64,000 bases of DNA from Alloprevotella sp. (GTDB lineage: Bacteria; Bacteroidota; Bacteroidia; Bacteroidales; Bacteroidaceae). Location of the stretch: positions 11,264-75,263 of the forward strand of contig JAFUXE010000013.1 in NCBI GenBank assembly GCA_017477205.1, in the 5' to 3' direction. Each line of letters starts with the position of its first letter. Position 1 is the stretch's first letter. Below, piece by piece: positions 43,013 to 51,422 of the stretch. The position numbers and the translations under genes were made by a program. The notes beneath the pieces are model-generated. The model saw nothing but the letters and a program-made list of their open reading frames with translations. It was not told the origin of the DNA and searched no databases.

Positions 43013-43521
43013 AATAACAATGCCTTTTTCGATACCGGTCGTTGAGCCAATTAGAGCCTATTCACCGTTAAAAAAGACTTGACAAAAGCGGATCTATTTT
43101 TCGCGGCCTTCACCGCGACAAATATAAAAGAAATATCTTAAATATAAAAGGGCAACTTTGCGTGAAGCAAGAATAGGCTGATTATGAGGAAAATAAGAAA
43201 AATTTCCCTTGTGACTCATTTCAGCCACACTTCGCTTTCGGCCTAATCGAAATACGAAAGGAGAATGGCCGACTATGTAAAAGCGCGTAAAAAGACTTGA
43301 CAAAATCTTGGAAAATAAAATAGAAATTGTGTGCAGGCCAATCTTGCACATACTCATACCATCCGTTAAAACGGCAGGCTGCCAACGTCTGACGCATTGG
43401 CATCACTTCCAAGACATAAGTTAATACCTTATTCTTTTCCTACAAAATACAAAAATGGTCAACTACAGTCTGCTTCTCCATTATTTTCACTATCTTTGCA
43501 GACAAATCAACACATATACAG
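43013..43521. other. AT-rich spacer with long direct repeat and hairpin
   Basis: No supported gene. It holds: an 18-bp direct repeat TAAAAAGACTTGACAAAA (43069-43087 with one extra A, and 43288-43305); a perfect 6-bp-stem hairpin TCGCGG/CCGCGA (43101-43118); a minus-strand -7 box TATATTTG (43126-43119) for the RepA-like gene; and a plus-strand -7 box TATCTTTG (43491-43498) for the DpnD-R-M genes. Confidence 0.6.
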
Positions 43522-43602
43522 AACATCTACGCGTTGGAGCCCCGCTTGGCAGACATCGCGGAGGGCTACGTCTGAAAGATGTACGACGAGGATGACGAGT
43601 AG
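43522..43602 (+). pseudogene. Short GC-rich gene remnant
   Basis: A fragment reading NIYALEPRLADIAEGYV, stop, KMYDEDDE, stop. Its GC-rich codon use contrasts with the AT-rich surroundings and suggests the end of a broken host-type gene. Parent family unknown. Confidence 0.35.
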
Positions 43603-43619
43603 AAACTTGCAAGAATATA

Positions 43620-43796
43620 ATGAAATACAGTTTTAAGATAATAGAGACTTATAGCAAGAATGTAGAGCTCGAAGCTGAATCAGAAGATGAGGCATTTGAG
43701 AAAGTCCGTGAAAGCTATGAAGTCGGCGAGATAAAAATGGATGTCGCAGACGATTTCGATGAATGGGAGATATTCCCAATAAAGAGTTTAACGTAA
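43620..43796 (+). CDS. DpnD/PcfM-like small protein
   Basis: 58 residues (MKYSFKIIETYSKNVELEAE...). The VELEAESEDEAFEKVRESY and GEIKMDVADDFDEWE pattern matches the small DpnD/PcfM family, named partly from an ORF of a pneumococcal restriction cassette. Role unknown. 14 bases ahead of the methyltransferase on the same strand, so probably part of the R-M unit. Confidence 0.65.
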   Translation: MKYSFKIIETYSKNVELEAESEDEAFEKVRESYEVGEIKMDVADDFDEWEIFPIKSLT

Positions 43797-43810
43797 GGGT
43801 CAATTAAAGA

Positions 43811-45097
43811 ATGCTGCAATTAGATTTATTTCCCACATTATATGCTGTAAATGAAAGCCAGAACAGCACTACTTTTCAGGACAACATGAAATTGCCCCTG
43901 CATCGTTGGTATCGCTATACGGCAGGCTTTTCAGGAGCATGGGTGGGGAGTCTGATAGAAAAGGGAAAACGCGAGGGACGCCACAGAGTCATTGACCCAT
44001 TCGCTGGTTCGGGCACGGTGATGGTAGAAAGCATGCTTCACGGTGTGGACTCTTACGGCGTGGAATCAAATCCCTATGTCTATAACATTGCCTTGGCCAA
44101 ACTGCAATGGAATGACTTTGACACAGGCTTCTTGGCCCACGAATGCCTAAATGTACTGAACCGGGCACGGAAGATGAACATTGACAAAACGGAATATCCC
44201 GAGCTGATTGCTAAATGTTTCCCGCTTGACACTTTGAAGAAACTGGAGGCCCTCAAACAGTCTTGTTACGAAGTAGAGGACAAGAAATTGCGCAATTTCG
44301 TTTGGTTCATCATCACGTCAATTCTCCGCTCCACCTCTCCCGTCGGTACGGCTCAATGGCAATACATCCAGCCGAACAAATCCAAGTCAAAGGTGCTAGA
44401 CCCTTACACGGCTTACATGGGGAAACTATCTGATATAGTCAGCGACATGCAAAGTTTGAGAAGCATTTTTGGAAAGAATTCCCATTCGGAAGTCTTGCAA
44501 GAGGATGCCCGCCATATTACGTCAATCCCTGAAAAATGGGCAGACATGGTCATCACGTCGCCACCATATGCCAACAACTATGACTATGCCGATGCGATGA
44601 GGCTGGAGATGCTGTTCTGGAACGACATAAGTGGCTGGAAGGACTTGCAGGATAAGGTGAGCGTCAACCTTGTCCGTGCCTGTACGCAGCACGTTTCTAC
44701 CTTGAAAAATACCGCTGGCGAATATCTTGCCTCACCATTGCTTACGCCGATTCGTGACGAAATCGAAGAGAAATACAGCCTGCTGAAAGAAGAACGTCAT
44801 AGTCATGGAGGAAAGAAAAACTACCATGCGATGATTGCAGCCTATTTCTACGACATGGCACAAGTTTTCTATTCGTTAAGTCGCGTGACAGCCGATAATT
44901 GTCAGATGTGTTTTGTCATAGGCGACTCTGCGCCGTACGGAATATACATTCCGGTTGACGAATGGCTCGGCAAATTGGCGCAAGCAGCAGGTTTCAACGA
45001 CTATACTTTTGAAAAATTGCGTGACCGCAATACAAAATGGAAAAATCGTAAACACCGCATCCCCTTGAAGGAGGGCAGACTCTGGATAAACAAATAA
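43811..45097 (+). CDS. Type II DNA methyltransferase
   Basis: 428 residues. SAM-binding motif I DPFAGSGTVMVES (about 62-74) and catalytic motif IV TSPPYANNYDY (about 250). TSPPY is most common in N4-cytosine enzymes but also occurs in N6-adenine ones, so the modified base is open. AT-richer than the host core. Six bases ahead of the putative restriction enzyme. Confidence 0.88.
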   Translation: MLQLDLFPTLYAVNESQNSTTFQDNMKLPLHRWYRYTAGFSGAWVGSLIEKGKREGRHRVIDPFAGSGTVMVESMLHGVDSYGVESNPYVYNIALAKLQWNDFDTGFLAHECLNVLNRARKMNIDKTEYPELIAKCFPLDTLKKLEALKQSCYEVEDKKLRNFVWFIITSILRSTSPVGTAQWQYIQPNKSKSKVLDPYTAYMGKLSDIVSDMQSLRSIFGKNSHSEVLQEDARHITSIPEKWADMVITSPPYANNYDYADAMRLEMLFWNDISGWKDLQDKVSVNLVRACTQHVSTLKNTAGEYLASPLLTPIRDEIEEKYSLLKEERHSHGGKKNYHAMIAAYFYDMAQVFYSLSRVTADNCQMCFVIGDSAPYGIYIPVDEWLGKLAQAAGFNDYTFEKLRDRNTKWKNRKHRIPLKEGRLWINK

Positions 45098-45103
45098 TCA
45101 GAT

Positions 45104-45967
45104 ATGGCTAAATCACAATCACACACTCTCGGCGAGTTCATCGGCGCATTCTTTGAGGACTTGATGAAAAAGCCCATTCGCGAGTTTGCCGAAAAGAACA
45201 GCTTATTTTTTGATTCCATCGGACCACGTAAGGCAAGAAAAGGGAAGAAACTGACATGGACTGACGTTCATGGCAGCAAACATGATCTTGACTTTGTCAT
45301 CGAAAAAGGAGGTACAGAAGAAACCATTGGAGAGCCAGTTGCTTTCATAGAATTAGCTTGGCGACGTTACACAAAGCATTCCAAGAATAAGGTACAGGAA
45401 ATCTCAGGAGCCGTCAATCCGATATGCGAGAAATACGTATTGGTCAAACCTTTCAAGGGTGCCATTCTGAGTGGCCAATTCACAGAAAATTCTCTCAATC
45501 AGCTCAAGAGCGACAACTTTCATGTTCTCTACATTCCATTTGACAAACTTGTTCAGGCTTTTAAAGTTCACGGACTTGACGTATACTTCGACGAAGATTC
45601 CAAAGAGGCTGACGTCAAGAGGAAGTATGCTGCAATAGTAAAACGTTCCAGCAAACTGCTCTTAGAGAAGGTTCGCGAGGAAATCCTAAAGTCTTGCGAA
45701 ACAGAAATCAGTCACTTCGTCTCAGAGCTTACTCTTTCTTACAATCGAAAAATAAAGGCAATATGCATCCTGCCCTTACACGGAACTCGTACAGAAGTAA
45801 TCGATGTCGAGAAGGCCATTGATTTTATCAATGGCTATGATGGAATTCCTAAGGATAACCACCTTGAATATATTGAGGTGATTGTAACATATAACAATGG
45901 TACGTTGATACAGTGTCAGTTTAAGGAGAAAGATGAGGCAATAGAATTCTTGGAGAGAATAAAGTAG
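45104..45967 (+). CDS. Putative type II restriction endonuclease
   Basis: 287 residues. The region HDLDFVIEKGG, then EPVAFIELAWRRYTKHSKNK, fits a PD-(D/E)xK nuclease core, with Asp ~58-60 and Glu ~84; the classical Lys is shifted or replaced. The cognate methyltransferase lies directly upstream, which is the main reason for the call. Recognition sequence unknown. The C-terminal ~90 residues may form a separate domain (KAICILPLHGTRTEVIDVEKA). Confidence 0.72.
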   Translation: MAKSQSHTLGEFIGAFFEDLMKKPIREFAEKNSLFFDSIGPRKARKGKKLTWTDVHGSKHDLDFVIEKGGTEETIGEPVAFIELAWRRYTKHSKNKVQEISGAVNPICEKYVLVKPFKGAILSGQFTENSLNQLKSDNFHVLYIPFDKLVQAFKVHGLDVYFDEDSKEADVKRKYAAIVKRSSKLLLEKVREEILKSCETEISHFVSELTLSYNRKIKAICILPLHGTRTEVIDVEKAIDFINGYDGIPKDNHLEYIEVIVTYNNGTLIQCQFKEKDEAIEFLERIK

Positions 45968-46012
45968 ATTCTCGGGTTAACGATAGCAATGTCCGTAATT
46001 TTACCAACAGTT

Positions 46013-46708
46013 ATGAAACGCATAATTCTTTTAACCCTGCTTGCCGCGGCACTGATGCCCCTGGCGGTGCTGCGCGCCCAGACGGCGACCATCGACAACG
46101 TGTGGATAGAGCACGGCGTCACGCTGAACGGTGAAAGGGGAATGAAAGTCCACACGGCATTCACCGTGTATGGAGCTCAGGGACGCACGATAGACCTGAG
46201 CATCAACCACTATTTCATCTACCAGTCCGACGGCGGGCCCGTCTTTGGCAATGCCGACGGCTTTACCGCACCCGGCCCCAACGGGAAGCCGCAGGCCGCG
46301 GCGTGGCACAGGATGGATTTCGTGTGCCACTGGGACGCCTCCTGCATAAAAGACAGCTGGAAATTCATCCCCTACAGAGTCATCGGCATCTCCTCCGGGG
46401 CGCACGACCTCGGCATCGTTACGTTCATACGCGACTGCGGGCGCGGGGCGTTCATACAGCAGGAGACCGTGAAGACGTACTTCTCCTTTAAAATCGGCGC
46501 GCCGCAGGAGCCGCAGCGCAGCCCCGACGTGAAGACGCCCCGCACGCTGCCTTGCCCGGGGTGCTCGGGCTTGCTGAAGTGCAACTATTGCGCCGGGCAG
46601 GGCTATGTGTGGACGGGAAGCTCGCGGTACCGCTGCGGCACATGCAACGGGACGGGAATATGCCAGGACTGCCACGGCACGGGCATCTGGAAGGTCGTTT
46701 ACGACTAA
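46013..46708 (+). CDS. Exported protein with DnaJ-type zinc-finger repeats, no J domain
   Basis: 231 residues from ATG 46013 (MKRIILLTLLAAALMPLAVLRAQ, a signal peptide); the ATG at 45989 is less likely. The middle is a beta-rich domain (VWIEHGVTLNGERGMKVHTAF). The C-terminal ~55 residues hold four Cys motifs, CPGCSG, CNYCAGQG, CGTCNGTG and CQDCHGTG, arranged like the DnaJ cysteine-rich domain. No J domain is present. GC content is host-like again. Confidence 0.75.
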   Translation: MKRIILLTLLAAALMPLAVLRAQTATIDNVWIEHGVTLNGERGMKVHTAFTVYGAQGRTIDLSINHYFIYQSDGGPVFGNADGFTAPGPNGKPQAAAWHRMDFVCHWDASCIKDSWKFIPYRVIGISSGAHDLGIVTFIRDCGRGAFIQQETVKTYFSFKIGAPQEPQRSPDVKTPRTLPCPGCSGLLKCNYCAGQGYVWTGSSRYRCGTCNGTGICQDCHGTGIWKVVYD

Positions 46709-46898
46709 GGGCTCCTTATGGATACTTCCCGCGCACGTGTGTATATATAATAATGTGTGGGAAGAAGATTGCGGGAAAACATGCCTGCGGCGATTAACTT
46801 TTTCCCGCACCGCCCGTCTAAGAAGTAGATGTAAATTAAAAATTGGAAATTAATAGAAGCATCAACCATTTAATCACCATCGTTTAACACTACAAACA

Positions 46899-47354
46899 AT
46901 GAAAAAGAAAATCTCTACCCTTGTTTTCATGCTCATTGCTTTGGGCCTGACAACGACCAGCTTCGTCTCCTGCGACGAAGAAACCACGAAAGAGTTCCTC
47001 ACCGACGTCTATCTGGCACAGGCCGACCACTACGTGGTGACGCACGCCAAGCGTGCGGAGGCCGACAGCTACGTGGCATGGGAAGACTTCTTTGAGCAGA
47101 AGGAGTTCGCCCTGGAGACGACGTTCAAGTTCATCACCTCCAACATGACCTGCGAGATGACGGGCTACTTCGCCCCTGGCAAAAAGACCTGCACCTTCTC
47201 CGGCAAAGGCGACTACGTCACCATCTATCTGGACGGCAAGGAGTACCTGCGCATGACGCTCCTGAAGACGGAATCCAAGACGCTGGAGGCAAAAATCCAG
47301 GACATGCAGACCAACTCGACCACCTGGGTAATGATGGATAGAATCATGAAGTAA
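46899..47354 (+). CDS. Putative small lipoprotein, unknown function
   Basis: 151 residues with a lipoprotein-like signal (LGLTTTSFVSCDEE, Cys about 27). The mature part is beta-rich (TGYFAPGKKTCTFSGKGDYVTIYLDGKEYLRM) with no recognised family. It resembles the protein at 32929 in size, signal and acidic start. Followed after 16 bases by a copy of the inverted-repeat element. Confidence 0.65.
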   Translation: MKKKISTLVFMLIALGLTTTSFVSCDEETTKEFLTDVYLAQADHYVVTHAKRAEADSYVAWEDFFEQKEFALETTFKFITSNMTCEMTGYFAPGKKTCTFSGKGDYVTIYLDGKEYLRMTLLKTESKTLEAKIQDMQTNSTTWVMMDRIMK

Positions 47355-47370
47355 AGGGATGCCCCTCAGA

Positions 47371-47564
47371 GCCCCCTCCCCCCTCCCCCCTCCGGGGGAG
47401 GAGTTCAGAGCGGCGAAAGAATCCTTTAAATGACAAATCCCCTGCGAGGAAGCAAAAACCTCGCAGGGGATTTCGTTTTTGAGCCGAGACCTCTTTAGCG
47501 GTATCTGTAAGCCTCCCCCGGAGGGGGGAGGCGGGAGGGGGCTTGGGGGAGGTGGGAGGGGGGC
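47371..47564 (-). repeat. 194-bp inverted-repeat element with central hairpin, copy 2
   Basis: Same element as 39969-40166 in the opposite orientation. Ends GCCCCCTC...; inner blocks CCCCTCCGGGGGAGG; central 15-bp perfect stem 47435-47449 with 47459-47473 and loop AAGCAAAAA. Compared with copy 1, the stem shows two compensatory pair changes. Confidence 0.88.
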
Positions 47565-47622
47565 TTTTATTTTCCAATAATTCTTTGTACTTTCGCGCCC
47601 GAATCAAAAAAAGAACAGAAGG

Positions 47623-48633
47623 ATGAGCGTAACAATCCTTGGCATAGAGTCCAGTTGCGACGACACGGGAGCCGCCGTCATCCGCGACGGCCAGCTGCTG
47701 TCCAACGTGACGGCATCGCAGAAGGTACACGAAGCCTACGGCGGCGTAGTGCCCGAGCTGGCGAGCCGCGCGCACCAGCAGAACATCGTCCCCGTCGTGA
47801 GCGAAGCCCTGCGTCAGGCAGGTGTCGGGAAGGACGAGCTCTCCGCCGTCTGCGTCACGCTGGGCCCCGGCCTGATGGGGTCGCTCCTCGTCGGCGTCAG
47901 CTTTGCGAAGGGTCTTGCCGCCAGCCTCGGCATCCCCCTCATCGAGGCCAACCACCTGCAAGGCCACGTCTTGGCGCATTTTATACAAACCCCGGAGGGG
48001 GCTCCCCCATACCCCTTCCTCTGCCTCCTCGTCTCCGGCGGCAACTCGCAGATAGTGCGCGTGAAGGCATACAACGACATGGAGATACTGGGGCAGACGA
48101 TAGACGACGCCGCGGGCGAGGCCATGGACAAGTGCTCCAAGATGATGGGCTTCGGCTATCCCGGAGGCCCCGTCATAGACCGCCTGGCGCGACAGGGCAA
48201 CCCCGATGCCTACCAGTTCGCGAAGCCCAACATCGCGGGCCTGGACTACAGCTTCTCCGGCCTGAAAACCTGCTTCCTCTACTTCCTGCGCGACAGGCTG
48301 AAGGAGGACGCCGACTTCATCGACCACCACAAGGAGGACCTCGCCGCCTCGCTGGAGAAGACCATCGTGGACATCCTGATGAAAAAGCTGAAGCTCGCCG
48401 TGAAGCAGACAGGCATCCGCGACGTGGCCCTGAGCGGCGGCGTAAGTGCCAACACGGCGCTGCGCGAAGCCTTCCTCCGACAGCAGCAGGCCGGAAACTG
48501 GCGCGTCTATATCCCCCCCTTCAGCTTCACGACCGACAACGCCGCCATGATTGCCGTCACCGGCTACTACAAGTACCTCGACAAGGACTTCTGTCCCCTG
48601 GACAAGCCCGCCTATTCCCGCGTGACGATATGA
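47623..48633 (+). CDS. tsaD: tRNA N6-adenosine threonylcarbamoyltransferase
   Basis: 336 residues, standard length. TsaD, with TsaB/TsaE, adds threonylcarbamoyl to A37 of ANN-decoding tRNAs. Features: ILGIESSCDDTG, GGVVPELASRAHQQN, the HLQGH metal-binding pair (family HMEGH), LVSGGNSQIV, GGVSANTALR and FTTDNAAMIA. Promoter box TACTTTCG lies at 47588-47595, just after repeat element copy 2. Confidence 0.96.
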   Translation: MSVTILGIESSCDDTGAAVIRDGQLLSNVTASQKVHEAYGGVVPELASRAHQQNIVPVVSEALRQAGVGKDELSAVCVTLGPGLMGSLLVGVSFAKGLAASLGIPLIEANHLQGHVLAHFIQTPEGAPPYPFLCLLVSGGNSQIVRVKAYNDMEILGQTIDDAAGEAMDKCSKMMGFGYPGGPVIDRLARQGNPDAYQFAKPNIAGLDYSFSGLKTCFLYFLRDRLKEDADFIDHHKEDLAASLEKTIVDILMKKLKLAVKQTGIRDVALSGGVSANTALREAFLRQQQAGNWRVYIPPFSFTTDNAAMIAVTGYYKYLDKDFCPLDKPAYSRVTI

Positions 48634-48644
48634 ACAAGCTTAAT

Positions 48645-48714
48645 CATTGACCATTGAGCATTGAGCATTGACCATCAATTTTTACTTTTTAATTTATACT
48701 TTTTAATTTATACA
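48645..48714. repeat. CATTGAG heptamer repeat and AT-rich repeat
   Basis: Four CATTGA(C/G) units (48645-48672), followed by two copies of TACTTTTTAATTTA. This fills the space between tsaD and the CinA-family gene. Confidence 0.75.
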
Positions 48715-48728
48715 TTTTTGATTTCCCC

Positions 48729-49247
48729 ATGGAACTAGACCTGAAACTTGCCAGCAAAGAGATAAACCAACTCCTCTGGAACACGGAGAAAACCATCTCC
48801 ACGGCCGAAAGCTGCACGGCCGGACGCATTGCCACCATCATCACCGCCGCCCCCGGCAGCAGCACCTACTACCGCGGCGGCCTCTGCTGCTACGCCGAGG
48901 ACGTGAAGTCGGGCCTGCTCGGCGTCAGCGAGGAACTCATGGAGCGCGAGACACCCGTCTGCGAGGAAGTGGCGCGCCAGATGGTACTGGGTGCCAACAA
49001 ACTCTTCAACACGGACTTCGCCATTGCCATCACCGGCTACGCAGGCCCCGGAGGCTCGCCGAACGGCAACGTCCTCGTGGGGACAATATGGATCGCCGTA
49101 GGGCAGGAGGGACACATCGTGACGCGGAAGCTTGAGGAAGACAACGGACGCGAGCAAAACCTCGCCTCCGCCACCTCCGTAGCCGTCCATATGCTCCTGG
49201 ATTACCTCCGCGAAGCCTGTCCCAAGACGATAGAAGAAGAAAAATAG
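48729..49247 (+). CDS. pncC: CinA-family nicotinamide-nucleotide amidohydrolase
   Basis: 172 residues, equal to the stand-alone CinA C-terminal domain. Likely deamidates NMN to NaMN in pyridine nucleotide salvage. Features: ISTAESCTAGRIATIIT (nucleophile Ser region), YYRGGLCCYAEDVKSGLLGV, ITGYAGPGGSPNGNVLVGT. Downstream of tsaD on the same strand. Confidence 0.88.
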   Translation: MELDLKLASKEINQLLWNTEKTISTAESCTAGRIATIITAAPGSSTYYRGGLCCYAEDVKSGLLGVSEELMERETPVCEEVARQMVLGANKLFNTDFAIAITGYAGPGGSPNGNVLVGTIWIAVGQEGHIVTRKLEEDNGREQNLASATSVAVHMLLDYLREACPKTIEEEK

Positions 49248-49256
49248 AGCAAAAAG

Positions 49257-49288
49257 TTTGTCCATAAGGTTTTTTTGCACTAATTTTG
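49257..49288 (+). promoter_or_regulatory. Promoter of the rpmB operon
   Basis: TTTG at 49257-49260, 20-base spacer, TAATTTTG at 49281-49288. The leader to ATG 49366 is about 70 bases. Confidence 0.75.
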
Positions 49289-49365
49289 CACCTCGAATTG
49301 GGGACATACGTCCCGGCGGGCATTGAAAACGCCTCCCAAGCAAACTATAAAACGATAAGATAGCA

Positions 49366-49626
49366 ATGTCGAAGATTTGTCAAATCACAGGTAAGACCGC
49401 GATGGTCGGAAACAACGTTTCTAAGTCGAAGCGTCGCACAAAGCGCACGTTCGACGTGAACTTGTTCTACAAAAAGTTCTACTACGTGGAGCAGGACTGC
49501 TGGATTAACCTCCGTGTAAGTGCAGCCGGACTCCGCCTCATTAACAAAGTCGGCCTTGACGCCGCGCTGAACAGCGCCGTGGAAAAGGGATACTGCGACT
49601 GGAAAGACATCAAAGTAATCGGATAA
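49366..49626 (+). CDS. rpmB: 50S ribosomal protein L28
   Basis: 86 residues. [19 protein letters not shown] and the basic [13 protein letters not shown] segment are typical of Bacteroidetes L28. First of three small genes with rpmG and the DUF4295 gene. Confidence 0.97.
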   Translation: MSKICQITGKTAMVGNNVSKSKRRTKRTFDVNLFYKKFYYVEQDCWINLRVSAAGLRLINKVGLDAALNSAVEKGYCDWKDIKVIG

Positions 49627-49641
49627 TAAGACAACAGAGCG

Positions 49642-49830
49642 ATGGCAAAGAAAGTAAAAGGTAATCGCGTGCAGGTCATCCTCGAATGCACCGAAATGAA
49701 GGAAAGCGGACTGCCCGGCACATCCCGCTACATTACGACCAAGAACCGTAAGAACACCACGGAGCGTTTGGAACTGAAAAAGTACAATCCCATCCTGCGC
49801 CGCATGACAGTACACAAGGAAATCAAATAA
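49642..49830 (+). CDS. rpmG: 50S ribosomal protein L33
   Basis: 62 residues. [19 protein letters not shown], then [18 protein letters not shown]. It lacks the zinc-binding Cys pairs of the C+ form, so it is the C-minus type. Confidence 0.96.
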   Translation: MAKKVKGNRVQVILECTEMKESGLPGTSRYITTKNRKNTTERLELKKYNPILRRMTVHKEIK

Positions 49831-49842
49831 TCTCACGAAACC

Positions 49843-50001
49843 ATGGCAAAGAAAGCAGTCGCCACCCTTCAGGAGGGTAAAACGGACGGACGTTCCTATA
49901 CGAAAGTCATCAAGATGGTCAAGAGCCCCAAGACCGGCGCTTACGTCTTTGACGAGCAGATGGTACGCAACGAGGACGTTCAGTCATTCTTCAAGAACTG
50001 A
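49843..50001 (+). CDS. DUF4295 small basic protein
   Basis: 52 residues (MAKKAVATLQEGKTDGRSYT ... FFKN). Found next to L33 across Bacteroidetes; possibly ribosome-associated, role unknown. Ends 22 bases before the terminator. Confidence 0.88.
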   Translation: MAKKAVATLQEGKTDGRSYTKVIKMVKSPKTGAYVFDEQMVRNEDVQSFFKN

Positions 50002-50023
50002 TACTCCCGACGCACATAGAAAC

Positions 50024-50053
50024 AAAAACTCCCGCATTGCCGCGGGAGTTTTT
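50024..50053. terminator. Rho-independent terminator, usable both ways
   Basis: A 12-bp stem (AAAAACTCCCGC / GCGGGAGTTTTT) with loop ATTGCC. T-run on the plus strand and A-run on the other side. It serves the rpmB operon and the convergent FtsZ-like gene. Confidence 0.9.
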
Positions 50054-50087
50054 TGTTTAGGCGGAAGCATCGCCGCAAAAGGTGTCC

Positions 50088-51314
50088 TTACGCCTCCGGC
50101 TTGAGCATGTAGGCCACGAAGTCGGAGAACTTCTCCCAGAGGCTCTTCCCCTTGCTTGTCCCGCTCGGCTCCTCCTCAGGCTCCGTGGCCTCTTCACCAG
50201 CATCTTCTTCCTCTATGTCCTCCGGCTCCAGTTGGGGCACGGAATATGCGAGGTTCGGGAAGAAGCGCCGCACGCGGTCGTCAATGGGATCTTTTGCGCT
50301 CGTCGCTTCTGTGGCGTTGTTGTCGTAAAGGCCGAAACCTGCGGCCAGGATGGTGACGCGGATGTCGTCGCCAAGGCCTTCCTCGGTGTCAATGCCCGTC
50401 TTGACCCATGTGTTCGTGCCGAACTTTGCTGAGAAAGCGTCTATTTGTCGGAACTCCTTCATCTGCATGGGGCGCGCCCCTGACGGGTCGTAGGAAACGC
50501 GCATGAGCAGGTGTGTGGACTTGTAGATGTCGTTGTTGTTCAGCAGGGGAGAGGTGACGGCAGCCTTAATGGCGTTCTCCACGCGGTTCTCGCCGCAGCT
50601 CCTGCCCGTCGAGATAACGGCAACGCCGGAGTGCTCCAGGGCCGTCTGCACGTCGGAGAGGTCCATGTTGATGAGTCCAATCATGCCGATGATGCCCGCA
50701 ATGCTCCGCACGGCGTCACAGAGCACGTTGTCGGCCGCCTTGAAGCCCACGTCAACGGACTCCTCGCCATATACTTCCTCCACGCGGTCGTTGCTGATAA
50801 CCAGCAGGGCGTCCACCTCCTTCGCCAGGCGGTCCAGACCGTCCAGCGCCTGCAAGGCACGTGGCAGTTTCTCTCGCGACGGCGGCAGCGTGGCGATGGC
50901 CAGTGTCAGCAGTCCCAGCTTCTTCGCTTCGCGGGCAAAGATAGGAGACGCAGCCGTTCCGGTGCCCCCACCCATGGACGTGGCAATGATGATGATCTTC
51001 GCTCCGTCGTCCAGTGCCTTGGAAATCTCCTCGGCCTGCCCCTCTGCAATCTCGCGCCCGCGTTCCACCTTGCCGCCAAAGCCGCGGCCGTCGCCCAGCA
51101 GCAGGCGATGGGGTACGCGGTAGTGGCTACCCAGCGCACTCGCGTTGCTGTCGCATACGAGGCAGCTTACGTCCTCAATTCCCTCGGAGGAAAGATTGTC
51201 CACGGCGTTGCAGCCCCCGTTGCCCACGCCCACTACTTTTATCGTCTTGGGCTTCTGTTCGGGAGCCACGCCCATATCAATCAAATTGTCCAGAATGTCT
51301 GTATTATCTATCAT
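50088..51314 (-). CDS. Divergent FtsZ-like tubulin-family GTPase
   Basis: 408 residues. FtsZ fold: IKVVGVGNGGCNAVDNL, the tubulin signature at 115-121 reading GGGTGTA (FtsZ: GGGTGTG), VDALLVISNDRVEEVYG, the T7 loop NMDLSDVQT at 216-224 with catalytic-type Asp218 and Asp221, and SPLLNNNDIYKS. An acidic linker (EPEDIEEEDAGEEATEPEEE) and a C-terminal segment SLWEKFSDFVAYML follow. Compared with the Bacteroidales FtsZ I recall (NLDFADV, LGAG, AAPVIA), it is strongly diverged (GKVERG, AASPIFA). It lies outside a division cell-wall cluster. It may be a second FtsZ paralogue or the only one; that cannot be decided here. Confidence 0.85.
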   Translation of the reverse strand: MIDNTDILDNLIDMGVAPEQKPKTIKVVGVGNGGCNAVDNLSSEGIEDVSCLVCDSNASALGSHYRVPHRLLLGDGRGFGGKVERGREIAEGQAEEISKALDDGAKIIIIATSMGGGTGTAASPIFAREAKKLGLLTLAIATLPPSREKLPRALQALDGLDRLAKEVDALLVISNDRVEEVYGEESVDVGFKAADNVLCDAVRSIAGIIGMIGLINMDLSDVQTALEHSGVAVISTGRSCGENRVENAIKAAVTSPLLNNNDIYKSTHLLMRVSYDPSGARPMQMKEFRQIDAFSAKFGTNTWVKTGIDTEEGLGDDIRVTILAAGFGLYDNNATEATSAKDPIDDRVRRFFPNLAYSVPQLEPEDIEEEDAGEEATEPEEEPSGTSKGKSLWEKFSDFVAYMLKPEA

Positions 51315-51343
51315 CGTCAGTTGTTTTTAGTTGCTTACGGGCA

Positions 51344-51351
51344 CAAATATA
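51344..51351 (-). promoter_or_regulatory. -7 element for the FtsZ-like gene
   Basis: Minus-strand TATATTTG 29 bases upstream of the start codon; no good -33. Confidence 0.5.
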
Positions 51352-51422
51352 CTCACAAAAAACCATTCAACAGCTACGCCCACGGACTTCTTTTTAATTT
51401 TTTTCTCAATTCCGCCTTGTGC

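Noticed and set aside
43078..43083. TTGACA as a sigma-70 -35 box
   Set aside because: Bacteroidetes promoters use TTTG and TAnnTTTG; no matching downstream box or gene fits this site.
43094..43357. 87-codon minus-strand frame in the island spacer
   Set aside because: Aromatic-rich, spans a direct repeat and hairpin, lacks a start context and family match; treated as non-coding.
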